A DNA stretch of 64,000 nt from DASWZN01 sp036404435 (GTDB lineage Bacteria; Acidobacteriota; Terriglobia; Bryobacterales; Bryobacteraceae): the NCBI GenBank assembly GCA_036404435.1, contig DASWZN010000047.1:62001-126000 (forward strand). The letters are read 5' to 3'. Positions 47,676 through 56,622 of this stretch are shown here, in pieces. The translations under genes and the position numbers were made by a program. Below the pieces are notes generated by a model, which saw nothing but the letters and a program-made list of their open reading frames with translations, made no database searches and had not been told where the DNA came from. Position 1 is the first letter of the stretch. Each line of letters starts with the position of its first letter.

Positions 47676-49016
47676 TTGCGCTATCTTCCTAAGTCGGATT
47701 CGGAGCGGCGGGAGATGCTGGCGGCGTGCGGAGTAAGTTCGCTCGAGGACTTATTCGCGCACTTACCGGAGGAAGTCCGGCTGAAGCGGCCGCTGGCCAT
47801 CGAGAACGGTAAGTCGGAGTACGAGATCGTCGACACCTTCCGCGCGCTGGGCGCTCGGAACGCGGAAGGTTACGCCTGCTTTCTCGGCGCGGGGTCGTAT
47901 TTCCACTACCGGCCGGTGCTGGTGGATGCCGTGGTTTCCCGGTCCGAGTTTCTGACTTCCTACACGCCGTACCAGGCCGAAATCTCGCAAGGCACGCTCA
48001 CCAGCATCTTCGAATTCCAGACCATGATGTGCCAGCTCACCGGCATGGACGTGGCCAACGCGTCCATGTACGACGGCTCGACGGCCATGGCGGAAGCGGC
48101 GCTGATGGCCGTGCGGATCAACGGCCGGCGCAAGCTGCTGGTAGCGCGAACCGTCCATCCCGAATACCGCCAGGTGCTGGCCACCTACGCCCGGAACCAG
48201 GACCTCACGGTCGAGGAGTTCGAGTACGACCGCGAGACTGGCGGAGCCGATCTGGCGGACCTGGCGGCGAAGCTTTCGCCGGAAGTGGCGGCGGTGATCC
48301 TCCAATCGCCGAACTTCTTCGGCATCGTCGAAGACGTCCGGGCGGCCGCCGAAGCGGCGCATGGCGCGGGGGCGCTGCTGGTCGACGTGTTCACCGAAGC
48401 CGTCGCGCTGGGCCTGCTCAGTCCGCCGGCGGAGGCGGATATCGTGGCCGGCGAGCTGCAATCGTTCGCCCTTCCGCCGAGCTACGGCGGGCCGTATGCC
48501 GGCGTAATCGCGACCAAGGATAGATTCGTGCGGCAAATCCCGGGGCGGCTGGTGGGCGAGACGGTGGATACGAACGGCAACCGCGCGTTTTGTTTGACGC
48601 TGGCCACGCGCGAGCAGCACATACGCCGCGAAAAGGCGACCTCGAATATCTGCACCAACCAGGCGCTGATCGCGCTGATGGCCACGGTTTTCATGACGGT
48701 CTACGGCAAGCAGGGCCTGCGCGAGCTGGCCGAGCAGAACCTGGCCAAAGCGCATTACCTGGCTTCCAAAGTCCTGCTGCGCTTCTCCGGACCGTTCTTC
48801 AACGAGTTCGTCGCCGCGGCGGAAGGCATCGACGCCGCCAACGAGGCGCTGCTCGAAAAGAGAATCATCGGCGGGCTGACCATCGAATGCTGGTATCGGG
48901 AGCTGCCGAATGCGACGCTGCTCGCGGCCACCGAGATGAGCCGGCGCGCGGACATGGACGCCGTCGCCCAAGCACTGGCGCAGGCGCGGGAGTTGAGCAA
49001 GGTGGGTGCGCGATGA
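47676..49016 (+). CDS. gcvPA: Glycine dehydrogenase (decarboxylating) subunit 1
   Basis: The N-terminal half of the split P protein, 446 aa. I use the TTG start at 47676 (MRYLPKSDSERREMLAACG), which matches the family start and has GAGGGG six nucleotides before; the frame back to 47634 would add 14 unlikely residues. Motifs are FHYRPVLVDAVVSRSEFLTS, ISQGTLTSIFEFQTMMCQLT and SYGGPYAGVIATKD. It partners GcvPB to decarboxylate glycine with PLP. It ends overlapping gcvPB as ATGA. Confidence 0.93.
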   Translation: MRYLPKSDSERREMLAACGVSSLEDLFAHLPEEVRLKRPLAIENGKSEYEIVDTFRALGARNAEGYACFLGAGSYFHYRPVLVDAVVSRSEFLTSYTPYQAEISQGTLTSIFEFQTMMCQLTGMDVANASMYDGSTAMAEAALMAVRINGRRKLLVARTVHPEYRQVLATYARNQDLTVEEFEYDRETGGADLADLAAKLSPEVAAVILQSPNFFGIVEDVRAAAEAAHGAGALLVDVFTEAVALGLLSPPAEADIVAGELQSFALPPSYGGPYAGVIATKDRFVRQIPGRLVGETVDTNGNRAFCLTLATREQHIRREKATSNICTNQALIALMATVFMTVYGKQGLRELAEQNLAKAHYLASKVLLRFSGPFFNEFVAAAEGIDAANEALLEKRIIGGLTIECWYRELPNATLLAATEMSRRADMDAVAQALAQARELSKVGAR

Positions 49017-50488
49017 TTCGCAAGGCGCGAACGCACGTAAGCCAAAACGAGCCGCTGCTGTTCGAGATCAGCTCGCCCGGGAAGGCCGGCTATCAGTTGC
49101 CGGAACTCGACGTGCCTGCGGTGGACACGGAGGCGGCGCTCGGCGGAGCGAACGTGCGCTCGGAGATCGTTGGCTTCCCCGAGGTCAGCGAGGTGGAGGC
49201 GATCCGCCACTTCACGCGGCTCTCGACCTGGAACTACGCCATCGACCTGGGCATGTATCCGCTCGGCTCGTGCACCATGAAGTACAACCCGCGCGTGAAC
49301 GAGCAGGTGGCGCGCATCGACGGCCTGGCGTGGCTGCACCCGTACCAGCCGCAACACCTCGCGCAGGGCGCGCTGGAGGTGATGGCGCGGCTGGAAGCGG
49401 CGCTGGCGGAAATCACCGGAATGGACGCGATGACGCTCCAGCCCGCGGCGGGCGCGCACGGCGAAATGACCGGCATCCTGCTGGTGCGCGCGCTGCTCGA
49501 ATCGCGCGGCGCAGCACGGAAGAAGATTCTCATCCCCGACTCGGCCCACGGCACCAATCCGGCCACGGCGGCGATCGCGGGCTACCAGGTCGTCAACATC
49601 CGCTCGAACGCCCAAGGCATGATCGACGTGGAGAACCTGGCCGCGACGGTGGATGAAGACGTGGCCGCGCTGATGATAACCAACCCCAACACGCTGGGGG
49701 TCTTCGAGCGGAACGTCCGGCGGATCGCGGAGATCCTGCACGCCAAGGGCGCGCTGCTTTACATGGATGGCGCGAACATGAACGCGCTGGCGGGCATCAT
49801 GCGGCCGGGCGACAACGGCGTGGACGTGATGCATCTGAACCTGCACAAAACATTCTCGACGCCGCACGGAGGCGGCGGCCCGGGCAGCGGCCCGGTGGCG
49901 GTGAAGGCCGAGATCGAGCCGTTCCTTCCGGCGCCGCGCCTGGTGCGGATGGACGGCCTGTGGCGGCTCGACAACAACCGCCCGCGGTCGATCGGGCGAG
50001 TGCGGGCCTTCTACGGCAACTTCGGCGTGATGGTGCGTGCGCTGGCGTACATCATGGCGCACGGCGGCGAAGGCCTGCGGCGCGCCACCACGGACGCGGT
50101 GCTCAATGCGACCTACATCCGCAAGGGGATCGAGGACCATTACGACCTGCCCCACGACGCGCCCTCCATGCACGAGTGCGTCTTCAGCGACTCGCGGCAG
50201 GCGGCGCGCGGCGTCCGCACCGGCGATATCGCGAAGCGGCTGATCGACTATGGGTTCCATCCCTATACGGTGAGCTTCCCGCTGATCGTGCACGGCGCGT
50301 TGATGATCGAGCCCACCGAGACCGAGAGCAAGCGCGAGCTGGACCTCTTCATCGAAGCGATGATTTCCATCGCCAAGGAAGTGGAGGAAAACCCGGACCT
50401 GGTGCTGAAGGCGCCGCACAACACGCGCACCAGCCGCGTGGACGAAGTGGCGGCCGCGCGCAAGCCGGTCCTGCGGTGGAAGCCGTAA
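49013..50488 (+). CDS. gcvPB: Glycine dehydrogenase (decarboxylating) subunit 2
   Basis: The 491-aa PLP-carrying half of the split P protein. The PLP lysine lies in MHLNLHKTFSTPHGGGGPG. Other marks are MYPLGSCTMKYNPRVNEQVA, LQPAAGAHGEMTGI and PDSAHGTNPATAAIAGY. With GcvT, GcvH and GcvPA this gives a complete glycine cleavage complex apart from the shared lipoamide dehydrogenase (L protein), which is not in this window. ATG 49013 overlaps the gcvPA stop. Confidence 0.95.
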   Translation: MIRKARTHVSQNEPLLFEISSPGKAGYQLPELDVPAVDTEAALGGANVRSEIVGFPEVSEVEAIRHFTRLSTWNYAIDLGMYPLGSCTMKYNPRVNEQVARIDGLAWLHPYQPQHLAQGALEVMARLEAALAEITGMDAMTLQPAAGAHGEMTGILLVRALLESRGAARKKILIPDSAHGTNPATAAIAGYQVVNIRSNAQGMIDVENLAATVDEDVAALMITNPNTLGVFERNVRRIAEILHAKGALLYMDGANMNALAGIMRPGDNGVDVMHLNLHKTFSTPHGGGGPGSGPVAVKAEIEPFLPAPRLVRMDGLWRLDNNRPRSIGRVRAFYGNFGVMVRALAYIMAHGGEGLRRATTDAVLNATYIRKGIEDHYDLPHDAPSMHECVFSDSRQAARGVRTGDIAKRLIDYGFHPYTVSFPLIVHGALMIEPTETESKRELDLFIEAMISIAKEVEENPDLVLKAPHNTRTSRVDEVAAARKPVLRWKP

Positions 50489-50494
50489 GCCGCT

Positions 50495-50866
50495 TCAGCG
50501 GGCCTTTCTCATCAGTTGCCGGATCGGTTCGTTGTCGGCGTAGACGCGCCACTCGGCGACCCGATCGTCGCGCACTTTCGCCCGCCAGGCTGCGGGCGTG
50601 CTCCAGGTTTCGGCCGCGTAGGTTCCCCGAGCGACTCCCAGGAGGATCACGACGGGACCATCGCAGCACGTCTCCTCGATTGCGATGGTGTAGTCGGGAA
50701 CCAACTGGAAGTAGCCCACCCAACCCGCCTTCATCTTGTCTCGCCCGCGGACGACTTGCCCCAGCGAGTCGATGAAAACATGATCTTCCGTCATGAGCCG
50801 CGCGAGTTCATCGACGTTCCGGCGGTTGATGGCGTTCACGAACGCGCGGACGATGTCCACGGCCAT
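50495..50866 (-). CDS. NTF2-like / SnoaL-like protein
   Basis: A 123-aa cone-fold protein: VRAFVNAINRRNVDELARLM, EDHVFIDSLGQVVRGRDKMK and the end KVRDDRVAEWRVYADNEPIR. These are SnoaL/NTF2-like features seen in small hydrolases, isomerases and ligand binders. No catalytic residues can be named. The ATG at 50866 shares one base with the stop of the upstream frameshifted gene (TGATG), so they were an operon. It converges with gcvPB. Confidence 0.8.
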   Translation of the reverse strand: MAVDIVRAFVNAINRRNVDELARLMTEDHVFIDSLGQVVRGRDKMKAGWVGYFQLVPDYTIAIEETCCDGPVVILLGVARGTYAAETWSTPAAWRAKVRDDRVAEWRVYADNEPIRQLMRKAR

Positions 50867-51677
50867 CACCGCAACCCCTCAAATAGCCGATTCGCCTCGA
50901 GGGACGGAATCGTGTCTTCGGGAAAGCTGCTGTAAGTTCCCGCCGATTTCAGCTCGTTGGCGATGCGGCGCGTCAGGCCGAGAGCGGCGCGAGCGAGGGC
51001 CGATCCGAAACTCACGCGGGCCACACCCAGGCGCTGGAGATCCGGGATGCTCGGAGCGCCGGGACCCGCGAGAATATTGACCGGGCCCGCGACGGCTGCC
51101 ACCATGCGGGCGATGGGCGGCGGCTCGCGAACCACGATCGGGAACGCGCAATCCGCCCCGGCCTTGAGGTAGGCGTTGAGAACCGCTTCGGCTTCGTCCC
51201 CGAGGCGGTGCAGGAACACGTCGGTGCGGGCGTTGATCGCCAGCGGGATCGCGGCTGCCTCGCGCGCGGCGCGAATCAGTTCTTCTTGGAGCGTGAGGTC
51301 CGCGAGGACACGGCGGCCGTTGCGCTCCCAACTGTCCTCGAGATTCACACCGACGGCGCCGGCCTCCAGTACACCGCGGATCGTTTCCGCCACGGCCTCG
51401 GGCGTCTCACCGTAGCCGGCTTCGATGTCGGCGGTCACCGGCACGCGGACCGCTGCGGCGATGCGGCGGATGGGGCCAGCATCTCGTCCCGGCTCACGCG
51501 CTGACCGTCGGGGTAGCCGAGCGAAAAGGCGATGCCGGCGCTGGTGGTGGCGATAGCGCGGAAGCCCGCCTCTTCGATCACGCGCGCGCTGGCGGCGTCC
51601 CAGGCATTCGGGAGGACCAGGATTGCAGGCCCGCGGTGGAGATTGCGAAAGTGGGCGGCCTTCTCGGCGGGCGACAT
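50866..51677 (-). pseudogene. PEP mutase/isocitrate lyase-superfamily gene with a one-base frameshift
   Basis: The N-terminal part (ATG 51677) reads ILVLPNAWDAASARVIEEAG and AFSLGYPDGQRVSRDEMLAP, then breaks at a run of four G (51472-51475, C on the coding strand). In the next frame the family sequence continues: PIRRIAAAVRVPVTADIEAG, GVNLEDSWE and AINARTDVFLHRLGD, to FEGLR at the 50866 stop. One extra base in the run gives a normal 270-aa protein with catalytic-site residues (DIEAGYG, LED, ARTD). Likely substrate: a 2-oxo or phosphono acid; not assignable. Could be an assembly error. Confidence 0.75.
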
Positions 51678-51793
51678 GAGACCAGCATAGGCCAGGAGTC
51701 GCGCACATTGCGAACCGGCGCTCGGATCGACGATCATCGACGGCGACATGGGCGGCGCCGTGCGCCGCTTTGCCGACGACGTGCGGGGGCGCA

Positions 51794-52594
51794 TCAAGCG
51801 ATTCGCCTGAGCACGTCTTCCACCACGATCCCCTCCATCGCCTCGCCGGGGCATGCGGTGGCAACAACTGAGATGCAGTCCCCGCGCGGCGCCCAGATGG
51901 CGGGATCGGTGGGCCCGAACAGCGCGACAACGGGCGTTCCAACGGCCGCCGCCAAGTGGGTGATGCCGGAATCGTTCCCGATGTACAGTCGCGCCGAAGC
52001 GAGCCAACAGGCGAGGTCCCACAGGTTTTCGAACCGCACTGCGTCTTCGAGCGGCTCCTCCGGGCCCGCGCACCAGCGCACCGGGGCATCCAGCCGGCGA
52101 GCCAACTCGCGGAAGCGATCGAGCGGCCAGTTTTTCTTCGCGCTACCGGAGAAAGGGTGAATGGCAACGAAGCCGGCACGCTCCACGCACGGGCATTCGA
52201 GGCGAGGAATGGCCGGGCCGGAGGCCTGTCTCACCTGGCCCAGGCAAAAGTCCGCCGCATGCACGCCGGGCTGATTGGGGAGCGCGTCCAGAAACCGGAA
52301 AGGCAGGCCGGCCACGGCGGCCCGGAACTCGGGCCGGTTGGTTCCGTACCAGGAGACGATCGAATCGAACGCCGCCAGCGAGTCCTGGACGCGCGGCGGC
52401 GGATCGCGGTCCGGAATCCCGACCAGGTCCAGCCCAGTGGAGGCAATCGAACGCACGGTATCTGCAAAACGTATGAGCGGCACGTTCGCGGAAGTCACCC
52501 AGACCTCGGTGCGGTCGGCGTGCAGGGACTCCATGGCCGGAAGCGCGAGGATGCAGTCGCCAGTGGCGCCGGAGCGGATGATGAGACGCTTCAA
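51794..52594 (-). CDS. Glycosyltransferase family 9 (ADP-heptose:LPS heptosyltransferase-like)
   Basis: A 266-aa GT9 protein: MKRLIIRSGATGDCILALPA at the N-terminus, AGFVAIHPFSGSAKKNWPL (donor phosphate region) and the C-terminal donor site YIGNDSGITHLAAAVGTPVV, then LFGPTDPAIWAP. It would transfer a heptose or related sugar to lipid A core in the inner membrane. The length is short compared with WaaC/WaaF (~320-350 aa). A TTG start at 52594 overlaps the upstream stop as TTGA. It fits with gmhB at 4.9 kb. Confidence 0.87.
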   Translation of the reverse strand: MKRLIIRSGATGDCILALPAMESLHADRTEVWVTSANVPLIRFADTVRSIASTGLDLVGIPDRDPPPRVQDSLAAFDSIVSWYGTNRPEFRAAVAGLPFRFLDALPNQPGVHAADFCLGQVRQASGPAIPRLECPCVERAGFVAIHPFSGSAKKNWPLDRFRELARRLDAPVRWCAGPEEPLEDAVRFENLWDLACWLASARLYIGNDSGITHLAAAVGTPVVALFGPTDPAIWAPRGDCISVVATACPGEAMEGIVVEDVLRRIA

Positions 52595-53073
52595 CGAATC
52601 TCGTAGGGCAGGCGGATTTCAACCGTCGCCGGCCGGTAGCAGGTGTCTTCGCTGCAGGCCTGGTAGCGAAGCTTCCCGATGAGAACGCCGGGGCCGGCAG
52701 GCGCCCTGCCATCCACCTTGAATCGGGTCACGATTTCGAACTCGCCGGTGAACACCGAGACCGGCTTCGAGGAGAACGGATAGTTCTTCTCTTCTGGCTT
52801 GGGGTAAATCACGTCGACGGGCACGAGCGGCCCGGATTCCCATCGCAGGCGAAGCGGGATGAGGTAGTCCTCGTTGGGCGCGTTGCTGTTGGCATGGTAG
52901 CCGCTGCGGAGCTGAATGGAAACGCGCGCTTCGACCGTGGCGTCGCGCCGGGCAGCGATTTTCTGCGGCGGGGTGGCTGTCAGCAGCGGGCTATCCTGCG
53001 CGCTGAGAGCCGTCGCAAAGGCGGCGAGCGCCAGCAGTTTTAGCGGGGGTCTGGAAAAGTTGTTGAAGGTCAT
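52591..53073 (-). CDS. DsbD-alpha-like periplasmic protein
   Basis: A 160-aa exported protein (signal LKLLALAAFATALSAQDS) resembling the N-terminal domain of DsbD (PF11412). It has SIQLRSGYHANSNAPNEDYL, DVIYPKPEEKNYPFSSKPVS, then the redox pair in LRYQACSEDTCYRPATVEI. In DsbD this Ig-like domain passes electrons to periplasmic thioredoxins. The two Cys here are separated by four residues and look functional. It overlaps the upstream tlpA by 83 bp in a different frame. Confidence 0.82.
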   Translation of the reverse strand: MTFNNFSRPPLKLLALAAFATALSAQDSPLLTATPPQKIAARRDATVEARVSIQLRSGYHANSNAPNEDYLIPLRLRWESGPLVPVDVIYPKPEEKNYPFSSKPVSVFTGEFEIVTRFKVDGRAPAGPGVLIGKLRYQACSEDTCYRPATVEIRLPYEIR

Positions 53074-53584
53074 CCTCGTACCTGCTCTTGCTCACCAGGC
53101 CGATGTGAACGGCGGCGATGCGCCCCTCGCGATCGATCACGAAGGAAGTGGGCAGAGAGTCGATACCGCCGTAGAGCTCCGCGATCTTGTCGTCGCCCAG
53201 CAGGACGCGGTAATTGATGCCAGTCTCCGAGATGAAGGGCTTCACCGCCTGCCACCCGTCCTCATCCATGGAGACGCCCACGACCACAAAACCCTGCCCC
53301 TTGTGCCGGCGCTCGAATTCGACGAACCAGGGAATCTCGATCCGGCAGGGGTCGCACCAGGTGGCCCAGAAATTCAGCAGGACGACTTTGCCGCGAAAGT
53401 CAGAAAGCTGTACGATCCGGCCGTCGGCGTCTTTGAGCGCGAAGTTGGGAGCGTGCCTGCGGGCCGCCTCCGCCTTCAGGTGCGATCCTCCCGGTCTACC
53501 CGGCGACGAGCAGGCGGCCAGCAGCAGCGAGGCTGCCAGGGCGGCGGAGTACAGTCTCAATCTCTGAGAGGCGCTGTGAGGCAA
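52991..53584 (-). CDS. TlpA/ResA-like thiol-disulfide lipoprotein
   Basis: A thioredoxin-fold lipoprotein of about 197 aa (lipobox LLLAAC). The redox motif is NFWATWCDPCRIEIPWFVEF, with cis-Pro in IDSLPTSFVIDREGRI. It would reduce or isomerise periplasmic disulfides, or help cytochrome c maturation. TTG 53584 is preferred because GGAG lies four nucleotides before it; the frame also opens at TTG 53599, directly after the upstream stop. The 3' end overlaps the DsbD-alpha-like gene by 83 bp. Confidence 0.85.
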   Translation of the reverse strand: MPHSASQRLRLYSAALAASLLLAACSSPGRPGGSHLKAEAARRHAPNFALKDADGRIVQLSDFRGKVVLLNFWATWCDPCRIEIPWFVEFERRHKGQGFVVVGVSMDEDGWQAVKPFISETGINYRVLLGDDKIAELYGGIDSLPTSFVIDREGRIAAVHIGLVSKSRYEDDLQQLFQTPAKTAGARRLCDGSQRAG

Positions 53585-53599
53585 GGAACTCCGTCTCAA

Positions 53600-54115
53600 T
53601 TATATCGAGATCTCATCGCGGGCGAGCATTCGCCGGAACCACTCGCGCCGGGCGCGCCGGTGGCGCAGCGTGAGGGTGAATTCTTCGTGAGCCCGCAGGC
53701 CGGCCAGCAGCCACGCCGCGGAGTCGCAGAAGCTCTCGCACACATATTCCCGCCAGCGGCGCGAGCGGCGAAGTCGATCCCCAATTCTCAGCGAGCGTTT
53801 CCTGGATTCGGCCGACCAGCCCAGCTCGCCCCACGCCTGGCGCATCATCTCGGTCTCGAGAAGAACCTCGAACGAGCGCCGCGTGGGATTGCCGGCGCGC
53901 AGCCAGATGAAATGAAACAGCTCATGCACCAGCACCCGGGCCAGTTCGCAGGGATGCGCGGCCAGCCCGGACTCGAGCACTATCCGGCGCCGGTGGATGA
54001 ACGAGCCGGCGTGGACCTCCTGGCCCGCATCGCCTCCCGAACGCAACTGTCCCTTCTCGGTCCGCAGGCCGGGGAGGAAGCCAATCTGCAGCGGACGGCC
54101 GCGCAGGTACGGCAT
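53600..54115 (-). CDS. Zincin-type (HExxH) protein, unknown
   Basis: A ~171-aa Arg-rich protein with the metal motif HELFHF in RVLVHELFHFIWLRAGNP and a downstream Glu-rich helix SFEVLLETEMMRQAWGEL. It may be a small metallopeptidase without a signal peptide. The reading frame is open upstream to 54262 but that overlaps the parvulin 3' end; ATG 54115 (MPYLRGRPLQIGF) is the first sensible start, although residues just upstream (EVAACRLALDKAL) also look coding. The operon neighbours suggest an envelope-maturation role. Confidence 0.6.
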   Translation of the reverse strand: MPYLRGRPLQIGFLPGLRTEKGQLRSGGDAGQEVHAGSFIHRRRIVLESGLAAHPCELARVLVHELFHFIWLRAGNPTRRSFEVLLETEMMRQAWGELGWSAESRKRSLRIGDRLRRSRRWREYVCESFCDSAAWLLAGLRAHEEFTLTLRHRRARREWFRRMLARDEISI

Positions 54116-54153
54116 CGATCGCAGGGCCTTGTCCAGGGCCAGCCTGCAAGCGG

Positions 54154-55209
54154 CTACTTCTGAGCTGGAACCGCGGACGCGGACGGGACCGGAGCGGCCT
54201 GCGCGGGGGCGGGCCCCTCTGCCATCTTGACCTCGATGCCCTTCTTGAAATCTTCCAACCATTTGTTCCGCAGTTCGTTTTGGAGTTCACTCCTGATCGA
54301 TTGCTGCACCTGTTCGAGGGGTTGAGGCCCGCTCTCCTCGATCCGGAAGACATAGAATCCCCGCGGCTGCCGGACTGGATCGGTCACTTCGCCCTGCTTG
54401 GCCGCAAAGAGCGCCTTCAGGATGTCGGGCGGAACCTTCGTGTCAGCCTTGCGGATGGGAGGAAAGTCCCCGTCCTTGGCGACCGAGGTCGGGTCTTCCG
54501 AGTTTTCCTTGACCAATTTGACGAAGTCCGCGCCGGCACGGGCCTGCTTGACGAGATCCTCGGCTTTCGCCTTCGCCTCCGCTTCGGTGGGAACCACCTT
54601 GCCGCTGGCGTCCGGCTGCGAGGTCGCCGCGGTGCTGAAAGCAAGATAGATCGCCTTGAACTTGACCTGGTCGTAACGGTCCTGATGGGTATCGTAGAAA
54701 TTCTTGATGTCCTCGGGCGTAAGATTCTGCTCCTTGCCCTTCTGCTCGACGACGGCGCCATAGAGAACGATCATGGTCTGATAATCGATGGCTTCCTTAT
54801 ACGGACTCTGCTGGTCGAGCTTATCCTTCCGCGCCATCTCGGCGAAGCGGCTCAGGATGACGTACTGCCTGATGAATTCTTTGCGGTCGCCCTCAATCTT
54901 CTGCTGGAGCGGCGCGGGCACGTTGAGAAGAACCGCTTGCAGTTGCCCGGCAGTGATTGGCTGGCCGTCAACCGTCGCCACCACGAAGGTCGGGGGCAGC
55001 TTGGTCAGCGGGATGGATTGAACCACCGGGATATTGACCTGATACGTATTCGGGGCCGTGCCAGGCGTGATTTGGAGGCCCGGCTTCGCAACTGGGGCAG
55101 CGGGGGCGGAGGCCGGGGGCTTCTCCGCCGCGGGGGTGGGAGCCGGGGCCTGGGTCTGCGCCGAGAGGCTCAGGGCAGAAACAATTCCTAATGTAAGCAA
55201 GATTTTCAT
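54154..55209 (-). CDS. PpiC/SurA-type parvulin peptidyl-prolyl isomerase
   Basis: A 351-aa exported protein (signal MKILLTLGIVSALSLSA), with a Pro/Ala-rich linker and a SurA-like N-terminal helical region (FVVATVDGQPITAGQLQAVL). The parvulin domain (about residues 170-310) includes DQVKFKAIYLAFSTA, LVKENSEDPTSVAKDGDFPP, FAAKQGEVTDPVRQPRGFYV and FRIEESGPQP. It helps outer-membrane or periplasmic protein folding. The first gene of a minus-strand envelope-folding cluster. The 203-bp gap upstream to 55412 holds its divergent promoter region. Confidence 0.9.
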   Translation of the reverse strand: MKILLTLGIVSALSLSAQTQAPAPTPAAEKPPASAPAAPVAKPGLQITPGTAPNTYQVNIPVVQSIPLTKLPPTFVVATVDGQPITAGQLQAVLLNVPAPLQQKIEGDRKEFIRQYVILSRFAEMARKDKLDQQSPYKEAIDYQTMIVLYGAVVEQKGKEQNLTPEDIKNFYDTHQDRYDQVKFKAIYLAFSTAATSQPDASGKVVPTEAEAKAKAEDLVKQARAGADFVKLVKENSEDPTSVAKDGDFPPIRKADTKVPPDILKALFAAKQGEVTDPVRQPRGFYVFRIEESGPQPLEQVQQSIRSELQNELRNKWLEDFKKGIEVKMAEGPAPAQAAPVPSASAVPAQK

Positions 55210-55395
55210 TCGGGTAAGTTCCTCAAAAGTGGCTAAGGAAGCATTCTAGCATTTTGCGCAGCCGCCGCCGTTGTGCAACACGTTTTGCCCGTTCCTAGCG
55301 TTTCGCCCGGTTCCTAGCGCGCGAGCGTCGGGGAGAGGCCAGAACCCGTTGCGACCGCTCGCTACGGGCGCCAACGAAGTCGAGGCGGCTGGATG

Positions 55396-55401
55396 TATAA
55401 T
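55396..55401 (+). promoter_or_regulatory. Consensus -10 TATAAT, 11 nt before DUF4861
   Basis: GGATGTATAATC precedes ATG 55413 by 11 nt with no Shine-Dalgarno. A leader of about four nucleotides is expected. Confidence 0.45.
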
Positions 55402-55412
55402 CGATCCCTGCC

Positions 55413-56564
55413 ATGCGTATACGCCTGTTTGCCATCGTTTCCGCTCTGGCCTCGGTCCTGACGGCCGCGCCGGGCGCCGCTGTGACCGTCCGCAATCCGA
55501 TCGACGTGGCCCGGCCCAGCGAGACCATCGTGCTCGATGCCGCGGCGTTGCGCACGGTGCTGTCGGTGGATGACGTTCGCAAGATCCACGTGCGTGCCGA
55601 GGGCTCCGACAAGGACCTGGTGGTGCAGGCCGTCGATACCAACGACGATGGAGTCTTCGAGCAATTCCTGTTCCAGGCCGACTTTGCGCCCCGGCAGACC
55701 CGCGTCTTCTTGCTGACCACCGGCGATAAGCAGATCGCCAAGGTGGGGGACTACAAGACCTATGGCCGCTTCGTGCGCGAACGCCGCGACGATTTCGCCT
55801 GGGAGAACGACCGTATCGCGCACCGCATGTACGGCCAGGCATTGGAAACCTGGCCGCGGGAACCTCTCATCAGCAGCGCGGTGGACGTCTGGACCAAGCG
55901 CGTGCGCCGGCTCGTCGTTAACGACTGGTACCTGATGGACGATTATCACAAGGAGCACGGGGAAGGCGGAGACTTCTATGCCGCCGGCAGCACCCGCGGT
56001 TGCGGCGGCTCCGGAATCTGGGCGGGCGGCAAACTCTACCCCTCGGCCAATTTCCGGGACTCGCGGGTCTTCGCGGTGGGGCCGATCCGGCTCCTGTTCG
56101 AACTTACCTACGAAACGTGGACCGCCGGCGGCGCCCGCGTATCCGAGAAAAAGCTCATCTCACTCGACGCCGGCCACAGCCTGGACCGTTTCGAGAGCCG
56201 CTACACCATCGAAGGCGACGCCAGCGGCCTTTTGCACGCGGTGGGTATCCGCAAGCTCAAGATCACCCAGATGAAAGCCGCCCGGGAACGCGGCATCATG
56301 CGAACCTGGGAGCCCGTCAGGGAAGGCGGTGAGCTGGGCCAGGTGGTTCTGCTGAATCCCGCTTCGCTGAAAGATCTCACGGAAGACGACCGCAACTACC
56401 TGATGCTCGCCAAGATCGACCCCGGTGCGGCCTGCGTTTCCTACTCCGGGTTCGGCTGGACCTTGGCAGGCGATTTCCACGCAGTTGAAGACTGGGACCG
56501 GTACCTGGCCGACCAGGCCGCGCGTCTCCGTGCCCCCGTCGAGATCAACATTGAAAAGCGTTGA
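55413..56564 (+). CDS. DUF4861 family secreted protein
   Basis: A 383-aa exported protein (signal MRIRLFAIVSALASVLTAAP) of the DUF4861 family, which travels with pectin and alginate degradation loci. Marks are FLFQADFAPRQTRVFLL, RIAHRMYGQALETW, VNDWYLMDDYHKEHGEGGDF and GSTRGCGGSGIW. The fold is probably a galactose mutarotase-like beta sandwich, and lyase or debranching activity is possible but not shown. It opens the rhamnose/pectin locus and is followed by GH106. Confidence 0.8.
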   Translation: MRIRLFAIVSALASVLTAAPGAAVTVRNPIDVARPSETIVLDAAALRTVLSVDDVRKIHVRAEGSDKDLVVQAVDTNDDGVFEQFLFQADFAPRQTRVFLLTTGDKQIAKVGDYKTYGRFVRERRDDFAWENDRIAHRMYGQALETWPREPLISSAVDVWTKRVRRLVVNDWYLMDDYHKEHGEGGDFYAAGSTRGCGGSGIWAGGKLYPSANFRDSRVFAVGPIRLLFELTYETWTAGGARVSEKKLISLDAGHSLDRFESRYTIEGDASGLLHAVGIRKLKITQMKAARERGIMRTWEPVREGGELGQVVLLNPASLKDLTEDDRNYLMLAKIDPGAACVSYSGFGWTLAGDFHAVEDWDRYLADQAARLRAPVEINIEKR

Positions 56565-56622
56565 TCCGACGCTGAGGCCGGACCGTTCCGTTTCTCTAAA
56601 CAGTTCGTTCAACAAAGCCGGG

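Noticed and set aside
51700..51810. Plus-strand tail ...GDMGGAVRRFADDVRGRIKRFA ending at 51810, as a gene remnant
   Set aside because: Only ~35 codons look plausible, it overlaps the GT9 3' end, and no start or family is visible; likely chance.
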